From: an uncultured Clostridia bacterium
Lineage (GTDB): Bacteria > Bacillota > Clostridia > Oscillospirales > Ruminococcaceae
NCBI GenBank assembly: GCA_947629335.1
Contig: CANRDI010000002.1
Span: forward strand, 1-64,000
DNA: 64,000 nucleotides
Reading direction: 5' to 3'
Shown here: positions 1 through 9,205 of the stretch, piece by piece
Layout: each line of letters opens with the position of its first letter
How positions within the stretch are numbered: the first letter of the stretch is position 1
Program-made: the position numbers and the translations under genes
The notes under the pieces: model-generated
Database searches by the model: none
The model's input: the letters and a program-made list of their open reading frames with translations, nothing else
What the model was told of the DNA's origin: nothing

Positions 1-164
1 CGTCCGCCGCTGTCAACGAGCTTCTGCTTGCCCGTGAAGAAAGGGTGGCACTTTGAGCAAATTTCAACTCTTATGTCCTTCTTTGTAGAGCGCGTTTCAA
101 TAACGTTTCCACAAGCGCACTTGATAGTTGTCGCTTCGTATGCGGGATGAATACCCTCTTTCAT
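1..164 (-). CDS. rpmE: 50S ribosomal protein L31, partial (3' end beyond window)
   Basis: The reverse strand encodes a start [10 protein letters not shown] followed by a CxC...CxxC zinc-ribbon pattern ([18 protein letters not shown]) and the [14 protein letters not shown] block typical of L31. It is a structural protein of the large ribosomal subunit. The four cysteines point to the zinc-binding form of L31. The gene runs off the left edge, so the C-terminus is missing. An AGGTGAG ribosome-binding site precedes the ATG at 162-164, and a good promoter lies upstream. Confidence 0.95.
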   Translation of the reverse strand, partial: MKEGIHPAYEATTIKCACGNVIETRSTKKDIRVEICSKCHPFFTGKQKLVDSGG

Positions 165-208
165 TCTTCTCACCTCACAAAATTTGCTGTGTATAAATCA
201 CAAAATCA

Positions 209-237
209 ATTATAACACAAATCTCCCGAAAAATCAA
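209..237 (-). promoter_or_regulatory. Promoter of rpmE
   Basis: On the minus strand TTGATT (232-237) and TATAAT (209-214) are separated by exactly 17 bp, about 45 bp upstream of the rpmE start. This is a near-consensus sigma-70 promoter. Confidence 0.75.
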
Positions 238-284
238 GGGAATTTCAAAAAATATTCTTATGTTATAATGCACAAATTATTCTT

Positions 285-1997
285 TTAAATGCCGAGAATT
301 TTGGTAAATTCAACAGACAGCTCTTTTTGTATCTCTATTGCAATATCTTTCGCAGGAGCTTTTGTAGTATAATATACCTTTATCTTCGGCTCAGTTCCGG
401 AGGGTCTTATGATAATGCTTGCGTCGTTTTCGAGATTGTATGTTATGACGTTCGACTTCGGGAGCTTTACTTCGCTCTTAGTTCCGTCGGCAGCCACCCT
501 CTCGCTTGCCTTGTAATCCGTTGTCGCCAGCACTTTAAGCCCGCCGATATTGTCAAGCTTTTTCGAGCGCAGCGAAGCCATAATTTCCTGCATTTTCGTC
601 ATTCCCGCTTCGCCTTCAAACCCGAAGTTCTCAACTTTGTTGAGGTAAACGCCGTATTCATCGTAAAGGCGCGCTCTCGCTTCGATCATAGAAATGCCCT
701 TCGAGCGGTAGAACGCCGCCATTTCGCATATCAGCATAGACGCAACTACCGCGTCCTTGTCTCTTACATAACCGCCCGCGAGATAGCCGTAGCTCTCCTC
801 AAAGCCGAAGATATAGCGTTCTTCTTCACCTGCCGCTTCAAGAAGTCCTACCTGCTCGCCTATGTACTTAAATCCCGTCAGAACTTCTCTCAGTTCTACG
901 TTGTACTTTTTGGCGATAGCCTTTGTGATGTCGCTTGTTACTATTGTTTTTACAGCAACGGGGTTTTCCGGCATTCTTCCGAGCGCCAGACGTTCTCTGC
1001 ACACATATTCCAGCAGCAGCGCGCCCGTTTCATTTCCTGTAAACAGCTCGTAGCCGTCGCCGTCGGGAACGGCAATTCCTACGCGGTCGCAGTCGGGATC
1101 TGTCGCAAGCATAAGGTCGGGTTTTTCCTTTTCGCAGAGTTTAAGTCCTACGGCGAGAGCCTCTCTTATTTCGGGGTTCGGGAAAGGACAGGTCGGGAAA
1201 TTTCCGTCGGGATTTTCCTGTTCGGGAACGACAACAACGTCCTTTACGCCTATTTCGGAGAGAATTCTTCTGACAGGCTTATTTCCCGTACCGTTGAGCG
1301 GAGAATAAACGACTTTAAGTCCGCTTTTTTCAACAACATCCGTATGCAGGCTCTGCTCTTTTACCTTTGCGATATACGCGTCGATAACGTCGTCGCCCAT
1401 ATAGTTTACGTCGCCGTTTGAAACGGCAGTGTTAAAGTCAGAAGACTTGATGCCTGAGAAAATGTCTATATTATTTATCTTTGCAAGAACGGCGTTTGCG
1501 GCTTCTTCCGTCATCTGACATCCGTCCGCTCCGTAAACCTTATAGCCGTTGTATTTCGCGGGGTTATGAGAAGCCGTTACGACAATTCCCGCTCCGCATT
1601 TAAGGTATCTCACCGCCCACGAGAGCATAGGCGTCGGCATAAGCTCTTTGTAGATATATACCTTTATTCCGTTTGCAGCAAGGACTTCCGCCGCGCTCTG
1701 TGCAAAATATGTAGATTTTATGCGGCTGTCATAAGCTATAGCGACCTTTTTTTCAAGTCCGCTCGAAAGAATGTACTCCGCCAGTCCCTGTGTAGCCCTC
1801 TTTACGGTATAAACGTTCATACGGTTCGTACCCGCGCCTATAACGCCGCGAAGTCCCGCCGTTCCGAATTCAAGCTCGCGGTAAAAGCGGTCGCTGATCT
1901 CCGCGTCCTTGCCCTTTATCTCCAAAAGTTCGGTCTTTAGGTCGGGATCCTCGACAGCTTTTTCGAGCCAAAGCTCATATTCCTTCTGAATATCCAT
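285..1997 (-). CDS. Phosphoglucomutase/phosphomannomutase (alpha-D-phosphohexomutase)
   Basis: This 570-residue protein has all the hallmarks of the alpha-phosphohexomutase superfamily: N-terminal FGTAGLRG, the active-site phosphoserine loop TASHNPAKYNGYK (Ser about 143), the metal-binding DPDCDRVG motif, the sugar-recognition GFEESYGYL motif and the C-terminal phosphate-binding RPSGTEPK loop. It interconverts hexose 1- and 6-phosphates and feeds cell-wall and glycan precursors; the length matches the PgcA-like clostridial branch. It is monocistronic, with its own promoter and a clear AAGGAGG site 6-10 bp before the ATG. Which of Glc, Man or GlcN it prefers cannot be read from the sequence. 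Confidence 0.93.
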   Translation of the reverse strand: MDIQKEYELWLEKAVEDPDLKTELLEIKGKDAEISDRFYRELEFGTAGLRGVIGAGTNRMNVYTVKRATQGLAEYILSSGLEKKVAIAYDSRIKSTYFAQSAAEVLAANGIKVYIYKELMPTPMLSWAVRYLKCGAGIVVTASHNPAKYNGYKVYGADGCQMTEEAANAVLAKINNIDIFSGIKSSDFNTAVSNGDVNYMGDDVIDAYIAKVKEQSLHTDVVEKSGLKVVYSPLNGTGNKPVRRILSEIGVKDVVVVPEQENPDGNFPTCPFPNPEIREALAVGLKLCEKEKPDLMLATDPDCDRVGIAVPDGDGYELFTGNETGALLLEYVCRERLALGRMPENPVAVKTIVTSDITKAIAKKYNVELREVLTGFKYIGEQVGLLEAAGEEERYIFGFEESYGYLAGGYVRDKDAVVASMLICEMAAFYRSKGISMIEARARLYDEYGVYLNKVENFGFEGEAGMTKMQEIMASLRSKKLDNIGGLKVLATTDYKASERVAADGTKSEVKLPKSNVITYNLENDASIIIRPSGTEPKIKVYYTTKAPAKDIAIEIQKELSVEFTKILGI

Positions 1998-2047
1998 TAA
2001 AAAAGTCCTCCTTAAAAATGGGATTTAATGTAGAGTTATCCAAAAAG

Positions 2048-2076
2048 ATTATAGCATAATCGCAAAAAGTTTTCAA
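2048..2076 (-). promoter_or_regulatory. Promoter of the phosphohexomutase gene
   Basis: Minus-strand TTGAAA (2071-2076), a 17-bp spacer and TATAAT (2048-2053) lie about 50 bp upstream of the start codon. Confidence 0.75.
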
Positions 2077-2277
2077 GAGATAATTTGTAAATTTGTGAAT
2101 TTTGCAAAAAACTCTGAAAAAAGGATTGTAATTTGTAAATTTTCAGAACTCTTTAACGGATATAATTTGTATAAAACGCCGAACTTTGATTTTTTTAAAA
2201 AATTTTAAAAAAATAAAAAGGATTTTTGTCGCCGAAAATTGTATTTATTTGCAGAGGGGAAAAAGGGGGAATTTTTT

Positions 2278-3288
2278 ATGCTTCCTCGTGAAAGGATCGA
2301 ACAAAACGAACATCTTTTTCTGAGCGCATACGCGACGCGCGCAGATATGTCCGAAGGACGCGCGGTATATGAAAAGCCCTGTGATTTCAGAACGGATTTT
2401 CAGCGCGACCGCGACAGGATAATCCACTGCGGCTCATTCAGAAGGCTCAAACAAAAGACCCAGGTTTTTCTTATCCCTCTTGGCGATCACTATCGAACGC
2501 GCCTTACGCATACGCTTGAGGTCAGTCAGATTTCGCGGACGGTATCGCGCGCGCTCGGATTGAATGAAGATCTTACGGAGGCGATCGCTCTCGGACACGA
2601 TCTCGGACATACGCCTTTCGGACACGACGGCGAGAGAAAATTAAACGAGCTTATGGAAAACGGATTTAAGCACAATCTCCAGAGCAGACGTGTATGTGAA
2701 AAAATCGAAAAGGACGGCAGAGGTCTTAATCTTACCGCAGAAGTCCTTGACGGTATCTCTTCGCATACGGGGGAGATCATGCCGAAAACGCGCGAGGGAA
2801 TGGTCGTAAGATACTGCGACAAGATAGCTTACATAAACCATGATATTGAGGACGCGATACGCGGCGGAGTGATAACCGAAGATACGCTTCCCGATTTTCC
2901 CGTAAAGGTACTCGGAAAAACAAAATCCGAGCGCATTTCGAGCCTTGTCAGAAGCCTTGTGATGAACAGCGGCGAAGAGATCAAAATGGATTTTACCACC
3001 CAAAAGGCTCACGACGAGCTTCGTGAATTTATGTTTGAAAAGGTCTATCGCGCGTCAAAGACAGTTTCCGAAAAGGATAAGGCGTCGTTTGTGATCGAAT
3101 ATCTTTTCGGTTATTTCTTAAAGCATAAGGATAAGCTCCCGCGGCTTTATCTCGAAATATCCGAGCGCGACGGAATCGAAACCGCCGTTTCGGATTTTAT
3201 AAGCGGAATGACTGATGAATACGCTATAGATTATTTTACCGGCATTTGCGTTCCGAAAAGTTGGAAGAGCGGCTATATAGAAAGTTGA
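2278..3288 (+). CDS. dgt: Deoxyguanosinetriphosphate triphosphohydrolase-like protein (HD domain)
   Basis: The 336-residue product carries the Dgt signature: RDRDRIIHCGSFRRLKQKTQVF near the N-terminus, THTLEVSQISR, the HD-motif block ALGHDLGHTPFGHDGE, and the second metal-binding region RYCDKIAYINHDIEDA. Members hydrolyse dNTPs to deoxynucleoside and triphosphate and tune dNTP pools. It is followed by dnaG, as in many clostridia (often dgt-dnaG-rpoD). I chose the ATG at 2278 because AAGGGGG precedes it; an in-frame TTG 39 bp upstream has no Shine-Dalgarno site. True substrate specificity is not visible. Confidence 0.92.
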   Translation: MLPRERIEQNEHLFLSAYATRADMSEGRAVYEKPCDFRTDFQRDRDRIIHCGSFRRLKQKTQVFLIPLGDHYRTRLTHTLEVSQISRTVSRALGLNEDLTEAIALGHDLGHTPFGHDGERKLNELMENGFKHNLQSRRVCEKIEKDGRGLNLTAEVLDGISSHTGEIMPKTREGMVVRYCDKIAYINHDIEDAIRGGVITEDTLPDFPVKVLGKTKSERISSLVRSLVMNSGEEIKMDFTTQKAHDELREFMFEKVYRASKTVSEKDKASFVIEYLFGYFLKHKDKLPRLYLEISERDGIETAVSDFISGMTDEYAIDYFTGICVPKSWKSGYIES

Positions 3289-3452
3289 CAGTGGACAGTG
3301 TATAGTGTACAGCTAAGAAATCCGCCTTGCGGCGGATAATATTTAGGTTGTTTTCGGACAATAGGCAGATGAAAAACCTTTAAGTTTGACAAAAATCTGA
3401 TAATATACGCGAAGCGGATATATTAACTATTCACTGTCAACTATACATTGTA
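3284..3452. repeat. Dispersed intergenic palindromic element (GACAGT/GTATAGT family)
   Basis: The dgt-dnaG gap is filled by an element whose left end reads TTGACAGTGGACAGTGTATA and whose right end reads as the inverted relative (TGTATAGTTGACAGTGAATA on the minus strand). In the middle is a CCGCC-TTG-CGGCGG hairpin. A shorter relative occurs at 27187-27222. The pattern fits a non-coding REP/MITE-like repeat inserted between genes. Confidence 0.6.
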
Positions 3453-3468
3453 CAATGACTGCAAGGGG

Positions 3469-5634
3469 ATGATAACAACGGCACTTTCACCCGAATTTCA
3501 GGCATATTTGGACGAGCTTTGCGCGAATAACGATATTTCATCTGTCGCGGCTGAACGCGGAATAAGCGTAAAGCGTTCGGGAAACAGCTATTCGTGCTGT
3601 TGTCCGTTTCATGCGGAAAAAACGCCGTCCTGTCACCTTTATCCGGAGGATAATCATTATCATTGTTTCGGCTGCGGAGCGCACGGAAATGTTATAAAAT
3701 TTCTTATGCAGGTAGAGAATATCGACTTTATGGACGCAGTTGAGATGCTTTCAAACCGCGCGGGTATGACGATACCGAGGGGAAAACCGAAAAGCAATAA
3801 TAAGCCCAAACGCTTTTCAAACGGCGGTTCGTTTTATGGAGCTTCCAACAGCCGAGGTTCGTCTTACGGTGTTTCCGACAGCCGCAAAACTCATTCTTTG
3901 TCTGCTTCCGAGCATAAAATCAAACCCGAAAACAATTCTTCGGGCTTTTCGTACGAAAACTCTGCTCCTGCGGCGTCCGAGATACCGCCCGATACATTTT
4001 TGGAAGAACCGATATTGCCCGAACAGACATACGGCTATACAACAGAAATATTGCCCGAAAATATTTCGGAAACAATATCCGAATATCCGCCTGAGCTTAA
4101 ACCCGAAAATGTCCCTCCGAAAACGGATAAAATGCCTCCCGAAGATATGCCTTACATAATGTCGGAGAATAATTCCGAGTATGAAAGCGGATACTCAAAG
4201 AAAAAGCGGATATATAAGATGAATGAAGAGGCGGGAAGATTTTTTCATAATCAGCTTTTTTCTCCCGAAGGAAAAGCGGGTCTTGATTATCTTATCCGCA
4301 GAGGACTTTCGACAGAGAATATACGGCGGTTCGGTTTGGGATATGCTGCGGATGATTATCATAAGCTCCACTATTATATGAAAAGCCTCGGCTATTCAGA
4401 CGCGGAGCTTAAAGAAGCCGCCCTTATCTCGACGCGCGACGGAACGAGATTTTTTGACAAGTTCAGAAATCGCGTTATGTTTCCCGTGTTTGACGAGCAG
4501 AGGCGAGTTATTGCGTTCGGCGGGAGAACCCTTTCGGACGACAAAAGGATACCGAAATACCTGAACTCTGACGAAACGCCTGTCTTTCAGAAAAGAAAGA
4601 CGCTTTTCGCGCTGAATTACGCAAAAAAGTCCGCCGCGGATTATTTTATTATCTGCGAGGGATATATGGACGTTATCGCTATGCACCGCGCGGGTTTCGA
4701 CAGCGCCGTTGCGTCTCTCGGAACGGCGATAACCGCCGAACAGGCTCAGCTCCTTTCAAAGCGCGGAAAAAAGAAAGTTGTGCTTTCATACGATTCGGAC
4801 GCGGCGGGGCAGAAAGCAACTTCAAGAGCGATAGGTCTTTTTATGCAGACAGCGTTTGAAAATGTCACGGTCTTGAAAATAGAAGGCGCGAAAGACCCCG
4901 ACGAGTTTATCGTAAAATACGGCGCAGAGCCTTTTAAAATGCTTATCGAAAATGCCGAGGGAGCGGTTAAGTTTGAAATGGAGCGGCTTTCGGCGGGACT
5001 TAAAATGAACACCCCCGACGACAAGAACGTCTTTATACGGCGCGCGGTTCGATTTATGGCGGATATACAAGACCCCGCATTCCGTGAGCTTTGTATTGAA
5101 AACGCGGCAGTTTTAGGTGATGTTTCAAAAAAATCCGTTCTCGACGGAGTAAATGATCTTATTTCACGAAAAGCGCCGTATCATAATTCCGCGCTGCCCG
5201 AAAAAACGGCGGCATACTATAAAACAAGGTCTGACGAAAGCGGCGAACGGGGCGAAAGATCCCTTAAAGGCGGGATAAAAGCCGAAACCGTTATCTTGTC
5301 ATATTTGTTTCATAATCCCGACGACATTCAGAAAATCGAAAAATGCCTTCCGAACGGGCTTTTGACAGAATTTGGGAACAGCGCGTACAACTTTTTGCTC
5401 GAAAAAATACATGAAAACAGCGGAGAATGTGAAATTTCATGGCTGAGTGAGAAATTTCCCGATGAAATGGGCAGAATAACGGATATTGCAAATGATATGA
5501 TCTACGCTTACAGCGAAGAATGTTTTCTCGAAGCTGTACGCAAACTTTCGGAAATAAAGCGCAAAAACGAAAGCGTTCGCACATTTGCGGAGCTTGGAGA
5601 ATATATACAAAAAAAACAAGAAGGAGAGAAGTGA
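3469..5634 (+). CDS. dnaG: DNA primase
   Basis: Primase that makes RNA primers for replication. The N-terminal CHC2 zinc finger is visible ([12 protein letters not shown] ... [11 protein letters not shown], about residues 43-70). The catalytic core includes the RNA-polymerase domain, TOPRIM motifs [14 protein letters not shown] and [12 protein letters not shown], and a C-terminal helicase-interaction region. At about 721 residues it is longer than the usual 600 because a low-complexity Ser/Pro/Glu-rich linker of some 130 residues separates the zinc and catalytic domains. The start is uncertain: the ATG at 3469 directly abuts AAGGGG, and no other ATG is available. It overlaps the next sigma-factor gene by a GTGA if that gene starts at 5631. 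Confidence 0.93.
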   Translation: MITTALSPEFQAYLDELCANNDISSVAAERGISVKRSGNSYSCCCPFHAEKTPSCHLYPEDNHYHCFGCGAHGNVIKFLMQVENIDFMDAVEMLSNRAGMTIPRGKPKSNNKPKRFSNGGSFYGASNSRGSSYGVSDSRKTHSLSASEHKIKPENNSSGFSYENSAPAASEIPPDTFLEEPILPEQTYGYTTEILPENISETISEYPPELKPENVPPKTDKMPPEDMPYIMSENNSEYESGYSKKKRIYKMNEEAGRFFHNQLFSPEGKAGLDYLIRRGLSTENIRRFGLGYAADDYHKLHYYMKSLGYSDAELKEAALISTRDGTRFFDKFRNRVMFPVFDEQRRVIAFGGRTLSDDKRIPKYLNSDETPVFQKRKTLFALNYAKKSAADYFIICEGYMDVIAMHRAGFDSAVASLGTAITAEQAQLLSKRGKKKVVLSYDSDAAGQKATSRAIGLFMQTAFENVTVLKIEGAKDPDEFIVKYGAEPFKMLIENAEGAVKFEMERLSAGLKMNTPDDKNVFIRRAVRFMADIQDPAFRELCIENAAVLGDVSKKSVLDGVNDLISRKAPYHNSALPEKTAAYYKTRSDESGERGERSLKGGIKAETVILSYLFHNPDDIQKIEKCLPNGLLTEFGNSAYNFLLEKIHENSGECEISWLSEKFPDEMGRITDIANDMIYAYSEECFLEAVRKLSEIKRKNESVRTFAELGEYIQKKQEGEK

Positions 5635-6731
5635 AAAAAATGTCTGAAAATTCAAGAGGAGAAAATCTGCTCGAAGAGCTTTTCAAACAGGGAAAAAAGA
5701 AAGGAAACCTTACGGCAAAGGAGATAACGGACGTTTTAGAAGAGCTGAACTTTGACGCGAACCAGATCACCCGCATTTTCGACAGGATCGAGTCTATGGA
5801 CATAAAGATCGTCGATAACTTTGACGCAGATATAGATTTTGATATCGACGGGCTTTTTGATTATAACGACCGCGATTATGACGATATTGACGCGGATCTT
5901 GTCACAGCAGACGACAGCGTAAAACAATATCTGAAAGAAATAGGAAGAATACCGCTTCTATCGACAGAAGAGGAGATAGACCTTGCCGCAAGAATGGCGG
6001 CGGGCGACGAAAGCGCAAAGACGCGCCTTCAGGAGGCAAATCTCCGTCTTGTCGTAAGTATTGCGAAAAAATACGTCCGCAGAGGTATGCAGTTTTTAGA
6101 CCTTATACAAGAGGGAAACGTCGGGCTTTTAAAGGCTGTGGAAAAATTTGACTATACAAAAGGATTTAAGTTTTCCACTTATGCCACTTGGTGGATAAGG
6201 CAGGCAATTACCCGCGCTATCGCCGACCAGGCGAGAACTATCCGTATACCCGTACACATGGTGGAAACTATTTCAAGGGTAAAGAAAGCGGAGACTTTTT
6301 TGCTCCATGAAAACGGAAGCGAACCGACAGAGGACGAAATAGCCGAATATCTCGGAATGTCTACAGATAAAGTCCGCGAGATAATCCGTCTTGCACAGGA
6401 CCCCGTTTCTCTCGAAACGCCCATAGGCGAAGAAGAAGACAGCCACCTCGGAGATTTTATCCCCGACGAGGACGCGCCTGCGCCCGCAGACGAGGCGTGC
6501 AACAGTATGCTTAAACAAATGCTCTCCGATGTTCTCGACACGCTTTCCGACCGTGAAAAGCGCGTGATAATTATGCGCTTTGGTCTTATCGACGGCAGAG
6601 CAAGAACTCTCGAAGAAGTCGGACAGGAATTTCAGGTCACCCGCGAACGCATAAGGCAGATCGAAACAAAGGCTCTGAGAAAGCTCCGCCACCCTACCAG
6701 AAGCCGAAAGCTCAGAGATTTTCTCGAATGA
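5631..6731 (+). CDS. rpoD: Primary sigma-70 factor RpoD/SigA (copy 1)
   Basis: A 366-residue housekeeping sigma factor. It has region 1.1-like helices at the N-terminus, an acidic stretch, region 1.2 ([17 protein letters not shown]), region 2 with the -10-binding [20 protein letters not shown], region 3, and region 4.2 ending [20 protein letters not shown]...LRDFLE, the canonical primary-sigma C-terminus. It directs RNA polymerase to TTGACA/TATAAT promoters, which are abundant in this window. The start may be GTG 5631 (GTGA overlap with dnaG, AAGGAG 4 bp away) or ATG 5640 (AAGGAG 13 bp away). It sits in the classical dnaG-rpoD operon. Confidence 0.95.
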   Translation: MKKMSENSRGENLLEELFKQGKKKGNLTAKEITDVLEELNFDANQITRIFDRIESMDIKIVDNFDADIDFDIDGLFDYNDRDYDDIDADLVTADDSVKQYLKEIGRIPLLSTEEEIDLAARMAAGDESAKTRLQEANLRLVVSIAKKYVRRGMQFLDLIQEGNVGLLKAVEKFDYTKGFKFSTYATWWIRQAITRAIADQARTIRIPVHMVETISRVKKAETFLLHENGSEPTEDEIAEYLGMSTDKVREIIRLAQDPVSLETPIGEEEDSHLGDFIPDEDAPAPADEACNSMLKQMLSDVLDTLSDREKRVIIMRFGLIDGRARTLEEVGQEFQVTRERIRQIETKALRKLRHPTRSRKLRDFLE

Positions 6732-6884
6732 TCTCATACATACGGGTCCGAGTCGGACAAAATGCTCCCGCATGCCGCAGAGCGGAAAAATGAACATCGG
6801 ACAGACGGAAAAAGACCGACAAAAAAGCGGGGCGGTCCTATGGGAACAAGTTCTCAGACGCACTTACCGAAAGGATTTTTAATA

Positions 6885-7937
6885 ATGAACAATACGGATA
6901 AAATACTTGGCGATCTTATTGAAAAAAGCAAACAGACCGGAGTTCTCAGCACAAGAGTGCTGTACGAGCTTATGGACGAGATAGAGATCGACATAGATAA
7001 GCTGAGCGAGCTTCTGGAAACAAACGGGATAAAGCTTATAGATGATTATACCATAGAGGATAATCTTGAAGAGGGGCTTGAATACGACGAAAACGAGCCG
7101 AACGGGGCGATACCCGACGATCCTGTTAAAATTCATCTCAGAGAGATCGGGCGCATACCGCTTCTTTCTCCCGAAGAGGAAACCGACCTCGCGCGGCAGA
7201 TCGCCGAGGGTAATGAAGAAGCAAGGGACAAGCTGATAGTTGCGAATATGAGGCTTGTCGTAAGCATAGCAAAGCATTATGTCGGGCGGGGAATGCCGCT
7301 TTTAGATCTTATACAGGAGGGTTACAGCGGGCTTATAAAAGCTGTCGAAAAATTTGACTATACAAAAGGATATAAGTTTTCGACCTATGCGACATGGTGG
7401 ATAAGGCAGGCAATTACGCGCTCTATCGCCGATCAGGCTCGTACAATAAGAATACCCGTGCACATGGTCGAAACAATTTCGCGCGTAAAGAAAACGCAGA
7501 ATGCTCTTTTGCACAAAAACGGCAGAGAACCGACGACAAACGAGATAGCCGAAGAACTTAATATGACACCGAATAAGGTCAGAGAGGTCTTGAGGATATC
7601 TCAGGAGCCTGTATCTCTTGAAGCGCCCGTTGGCGAAGAAGAGGACAGCATTTTAGGAGATTTTATCCCCGACGAGGACGGACCTACGCCCGTCGATACG
7701 GCGATGAAATCGGTGTTCAAAGACGAACTCAACAAGGCTCTCGACACGCTTCCCGAACGCGAGCGCGAGGTGCTTAAATTCCGCTATGGCGTAGGGTACG
7801 ACCGTTCGCATACTCTTGAAGAAGTCGGGCGGCAGTTTAAAGTTACGCGCGAAAGAATACGCCAGATAGAAGCAAAAGCTCTCAGAAAACTCAGAACACA
7901 GGGCAAGAGCAAGGGTCTGAAAGTCTTTCTTGATTGA
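6885..7937 (+). CDS. Second RpoD-type sigma-70 factor (tandem paralogue)
   Basis: A 350-residue sigma-70 that closely follows copy 1: regions 1.2 ([17 protein letters not shown]), 2.4 ([20 protein letters not shown]), 3 and 4.2 ([18 protein letters not shown]) are all intact. It differs in the N-terminal region, in the region 4 linker and at the extreme C-terminus ([13 protein letters not shown] instead of [13 protein letters not shown]). The ATG at 6885 has AAAGG upstream. It lies about 150 bp after copy 1 in the same direction, so it probably arose by tandem duplication. Because the -10 and -35 recognition residues look conserved, it probably reads similar promoters; a growth-phase or stress role is only a guess. 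Confidence 0.9.
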   Translation: MNNTDKILGDLIEKSKQTGVLSTRVLYELMDEIEIDIDKLSELLETNGIKLIDDYTIEDNLEEGLEYDENEPNGAIPDDPVKIHLREIGRIPLLSPEEETDLARQIAEGNEEARDKLIVANMRLVVSIAKHYVGRGMPLLDLIQEGYSGLIKAVEKFDYTKGYKFSTYATWWIRQAITRSIADQARTIRIPVHMVETISRVKKTQNALLHKNGREPTTNEIAEELNMTPNKVREVLRISQEPVSLEAPVGEEEDSILGDFIPDEDGPTPVDTAMKSVFKDELNKALDTLPEREREVLKFRYGVGYDRSHTLEEVGRQFKVTRERIRQIEAKALRKLRTQGKSKGLKVFLD

Positions 7938-8076
7938 GCAAAAAACAGCAGATATACAGCGCAAATTTCGCGGCAATTTTCGATTGTCAACCGAAAATGC
8001 CCTCAAAACGGCAGTTTATTGGGATATTTATATATAATTTCCGATAAATTCTAATCAATTTTATAAAATTTGACTA

Positions 8077-8105
8077 TTGAAATTCTCGACAAGATGTGTT
8101 ATACT
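8077..8105 (+). promoter_or_regulatory. Promoter of the SCP2-like repeat protein gene
   Basis: TTGAAA (8077-8082), a 17-bp spacer and TATACT (8100-8105) preceded by an extended-10 TGT. An AGGAGG site then lies 9 bp before the ATG at 8170. These signals suggest high expression. Confidence 0.75.
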
Positions 8106-8169
8106 AACGAATATGAAGGTACAATTTTGGATTTATGCGTAACTCGAAAAATATTAGGAGGATATATCA

Positions 8170-8736
8170 ATGAATAATGTAGAACTTTCAAAAAAGGTTG
8201 AGGGCTATTTAAAGGCTTCCGCGTCCAAGGCGAAAAGGTTTGAGGACCTTGTTGCGGTGACGATTTCCCTCATCTCGGAGAACAACGAAGATCTCTATGT
8301 AGAGGTTAAGGACGGCAAGATAAGTGTTGCTCCTTATTCTTATAATGATTTCGGCTGCGCGATTGAGGCTGCTCCCGAAAGCGTTGATAAGATTTTTTCA
8401 GGCGAGGTTTCTTTCGACAAGGCTCTTTCCGATGGGCTTGTAAGAGTTTGCGGCGGCGACGTTGCAAAGTTTAAGGCGCTTGAGGTTCTTGTTCCTGCGG
8501 CAAAGAAGGCGGCTGCGAAAGCTCCCGCAAAGAAGGCTTGCGGAACAAAGTGCGGTACAAAGGCGAAAGCTGCTGAAAAGCCCGCTGCAAAGACCGAAGC
8601 TCCGAAGGCTGCGGTAAAGGCGGAAGCTCCGAAAGCTGCAGTAAAGGCAGAAGCTCCGAAGGCTGCTGTAAAGACAGAAGCTCCGAAAGCTGCTGTAAAA
8701 ACTGAAGCTCCGAAGACTGTTGCTAAGAAAAAGTAA
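8170..8736 (+). CDS. SCP2-like domain protein with Lys/Ala/Pro repeat tail
   Basis: This 188-residue protein has two parts. Residues 1-113 resemble an SCP-2 sterol-carrier-like fold: VEVKDGKISVAP, then APESVDKIFSGE...FDKALSDGLVRVCGGDVAKFKAL, matching the family pattern of a polar helix, a short beta strand and a GD-x-x-K-x-x-x-L helix. Residues from about 114 are a low-complexity basic tail with CGTKCGTK and then five 9-residue repeats K(T/A)EAPKAAV, ending in KKK. The tail resembles histone H1-like or nucleic-acid-binding tails. Lipid or hydrophobe binding for the head and nucleoid or RNA binding for the tail are inferences. It is monocistronic, with a strong promoter, ribosome-binding site and terminator. 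Confidence 0.75.
   Translation: MNNVELSKKVEGYLKASASKAKRFEDLVAVTISLISENNEDLYVEVKDGKISVAPYSYNDFGCAIEAAPESVDKIFSGEVSFDKALSDGLVRVCGGDVAKFKALEVLVPAAKKAAAKAPAKKACGTKCGTKAKAAEKPAAKTEAPKAAVKAEAPKAAVKAEAPKAAVKTEAPKAAVKTEAPKTVAKKK
8590..8729 (+). repeat. Five tandem 27-bp coding repeats
   Basis: Near-identical 27-bp units encode K(T/A)EAPKAAV. Variation is mostly at third codon positions and the T/A position, so the units are probably expanding and contracting by slippage. Confidence 0.85.
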
Positions 8737-8751
8737 TTTTTAAAGCTGACT

Positions 8752-8784
8752 GCTCCCGCGTTTGCTTCGCGGGAGCTTGTTTCG
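8752..8784 (+). terminator. Intrinsic terminator
   Basis: The perfect stem GCTCCCGCG / CGCGGGAGC with a 7-nt loop is followed by TTGTTTC, 16 bp after the stop codon of the SCP2-like gene. Confidence 0.8.
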
Positions 8785-8852
8785 GCTTTCACTTGTGCAT
8801 TTTGTGCAATTCCCGCGCGCATTTGAAGTTCCCTGTTTGCCCTAACATTTTC

Positions 8853-8926
8853 GCGGATATAGTTTATCGGTAAAACATTAGCTTCCCAAGCTGAGGTGGT
8901 GGGTTCGACTCCCATTATCCGCTCCA
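8853..8926 (+). tRNA. tRNA-Gly (anticodon CCC)
   Basis: The cloverleaf folds by eye. The acceptor stem GCGGATA pairs with TATCCGC, the D-arm is present, and the anticodon stem TTAGC/GCTGA carries the loop TTCCCAA (anticodon CCC). The T-arm is GGTGG-GTTCGAC-TCCC-type, and the CCA end is encoded. The accessory island begins immediately downstream. Confidence 0.93.
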
Positions 8927-8935
8927 CTTTTTATG

Positions 8936-8985
8936 CCCCTCAACCCGCTCTGTTATGCGGATCGAGGGGTTTGCTGTTTCCGGAA
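8936..8985 (+). terminator. Terminator after tRNA-Gly
   Basis: CCCCTC (8937-8942) pairs with GAGGGG around 8963-8968, with an inner CCGC/GCGG stem, and a T-rich tract follows. It fits termination of the tRNA transcript. Confidence 0.6.
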
Positions 8986-9186
8986 AAGGCGTTTTATCCT
9001 TTATCTGTCCTTTACAAAGTGAATAGTGCAGCTTGTCGCGCCGTTTCACAGCTTTATGTATCTTCAAATCCGAGAGCCGCGGCAATCGCCTCGCCCGTCC
9101 GCGCTCTGACTTCCTGAAATGCGTGGCAGTAAATCGAAGTCGTATTCAACCTCTCAAAAGGGCACACATTTCTAAAATCTTCTCAA

Positions 9187-9205
9187 ACCGTTTAGCTAAG
9201 CGGTT
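9187..9205 (-). terminator. Hairpin at the 3' end of the recombinase remnant
   Basis: AACCG-TTTAGCTAAG-CGGTT is a self-complementary hairpin overlapping the last codons of the leftward recombinase. In the minus direction it acts as a compact terminator-like structure. Confidence 0.45.

Noticed and set aside
327-1421. Long plus-strand ORF opposite the phosphohexomutase gene
   Set aside because: It is antisense to a gene with complete family motifs, has no ribosome-binding site, and its composition is that of a shadow frame.
5291-5803. Minus-strand ORF across the dnaG-rpoD junction
   Set aside because: It overlaps two well-supported genes on the opposite strand and matches no domain pattern.
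8340-8927. Minus-strand ORF with Phe/Ala repeats
   Set aside because: The repeats are the reverse reading of the Lys/Ala/Pro repeats of the SCP2-like gene, and the ORF crosses tRNA-Gly.
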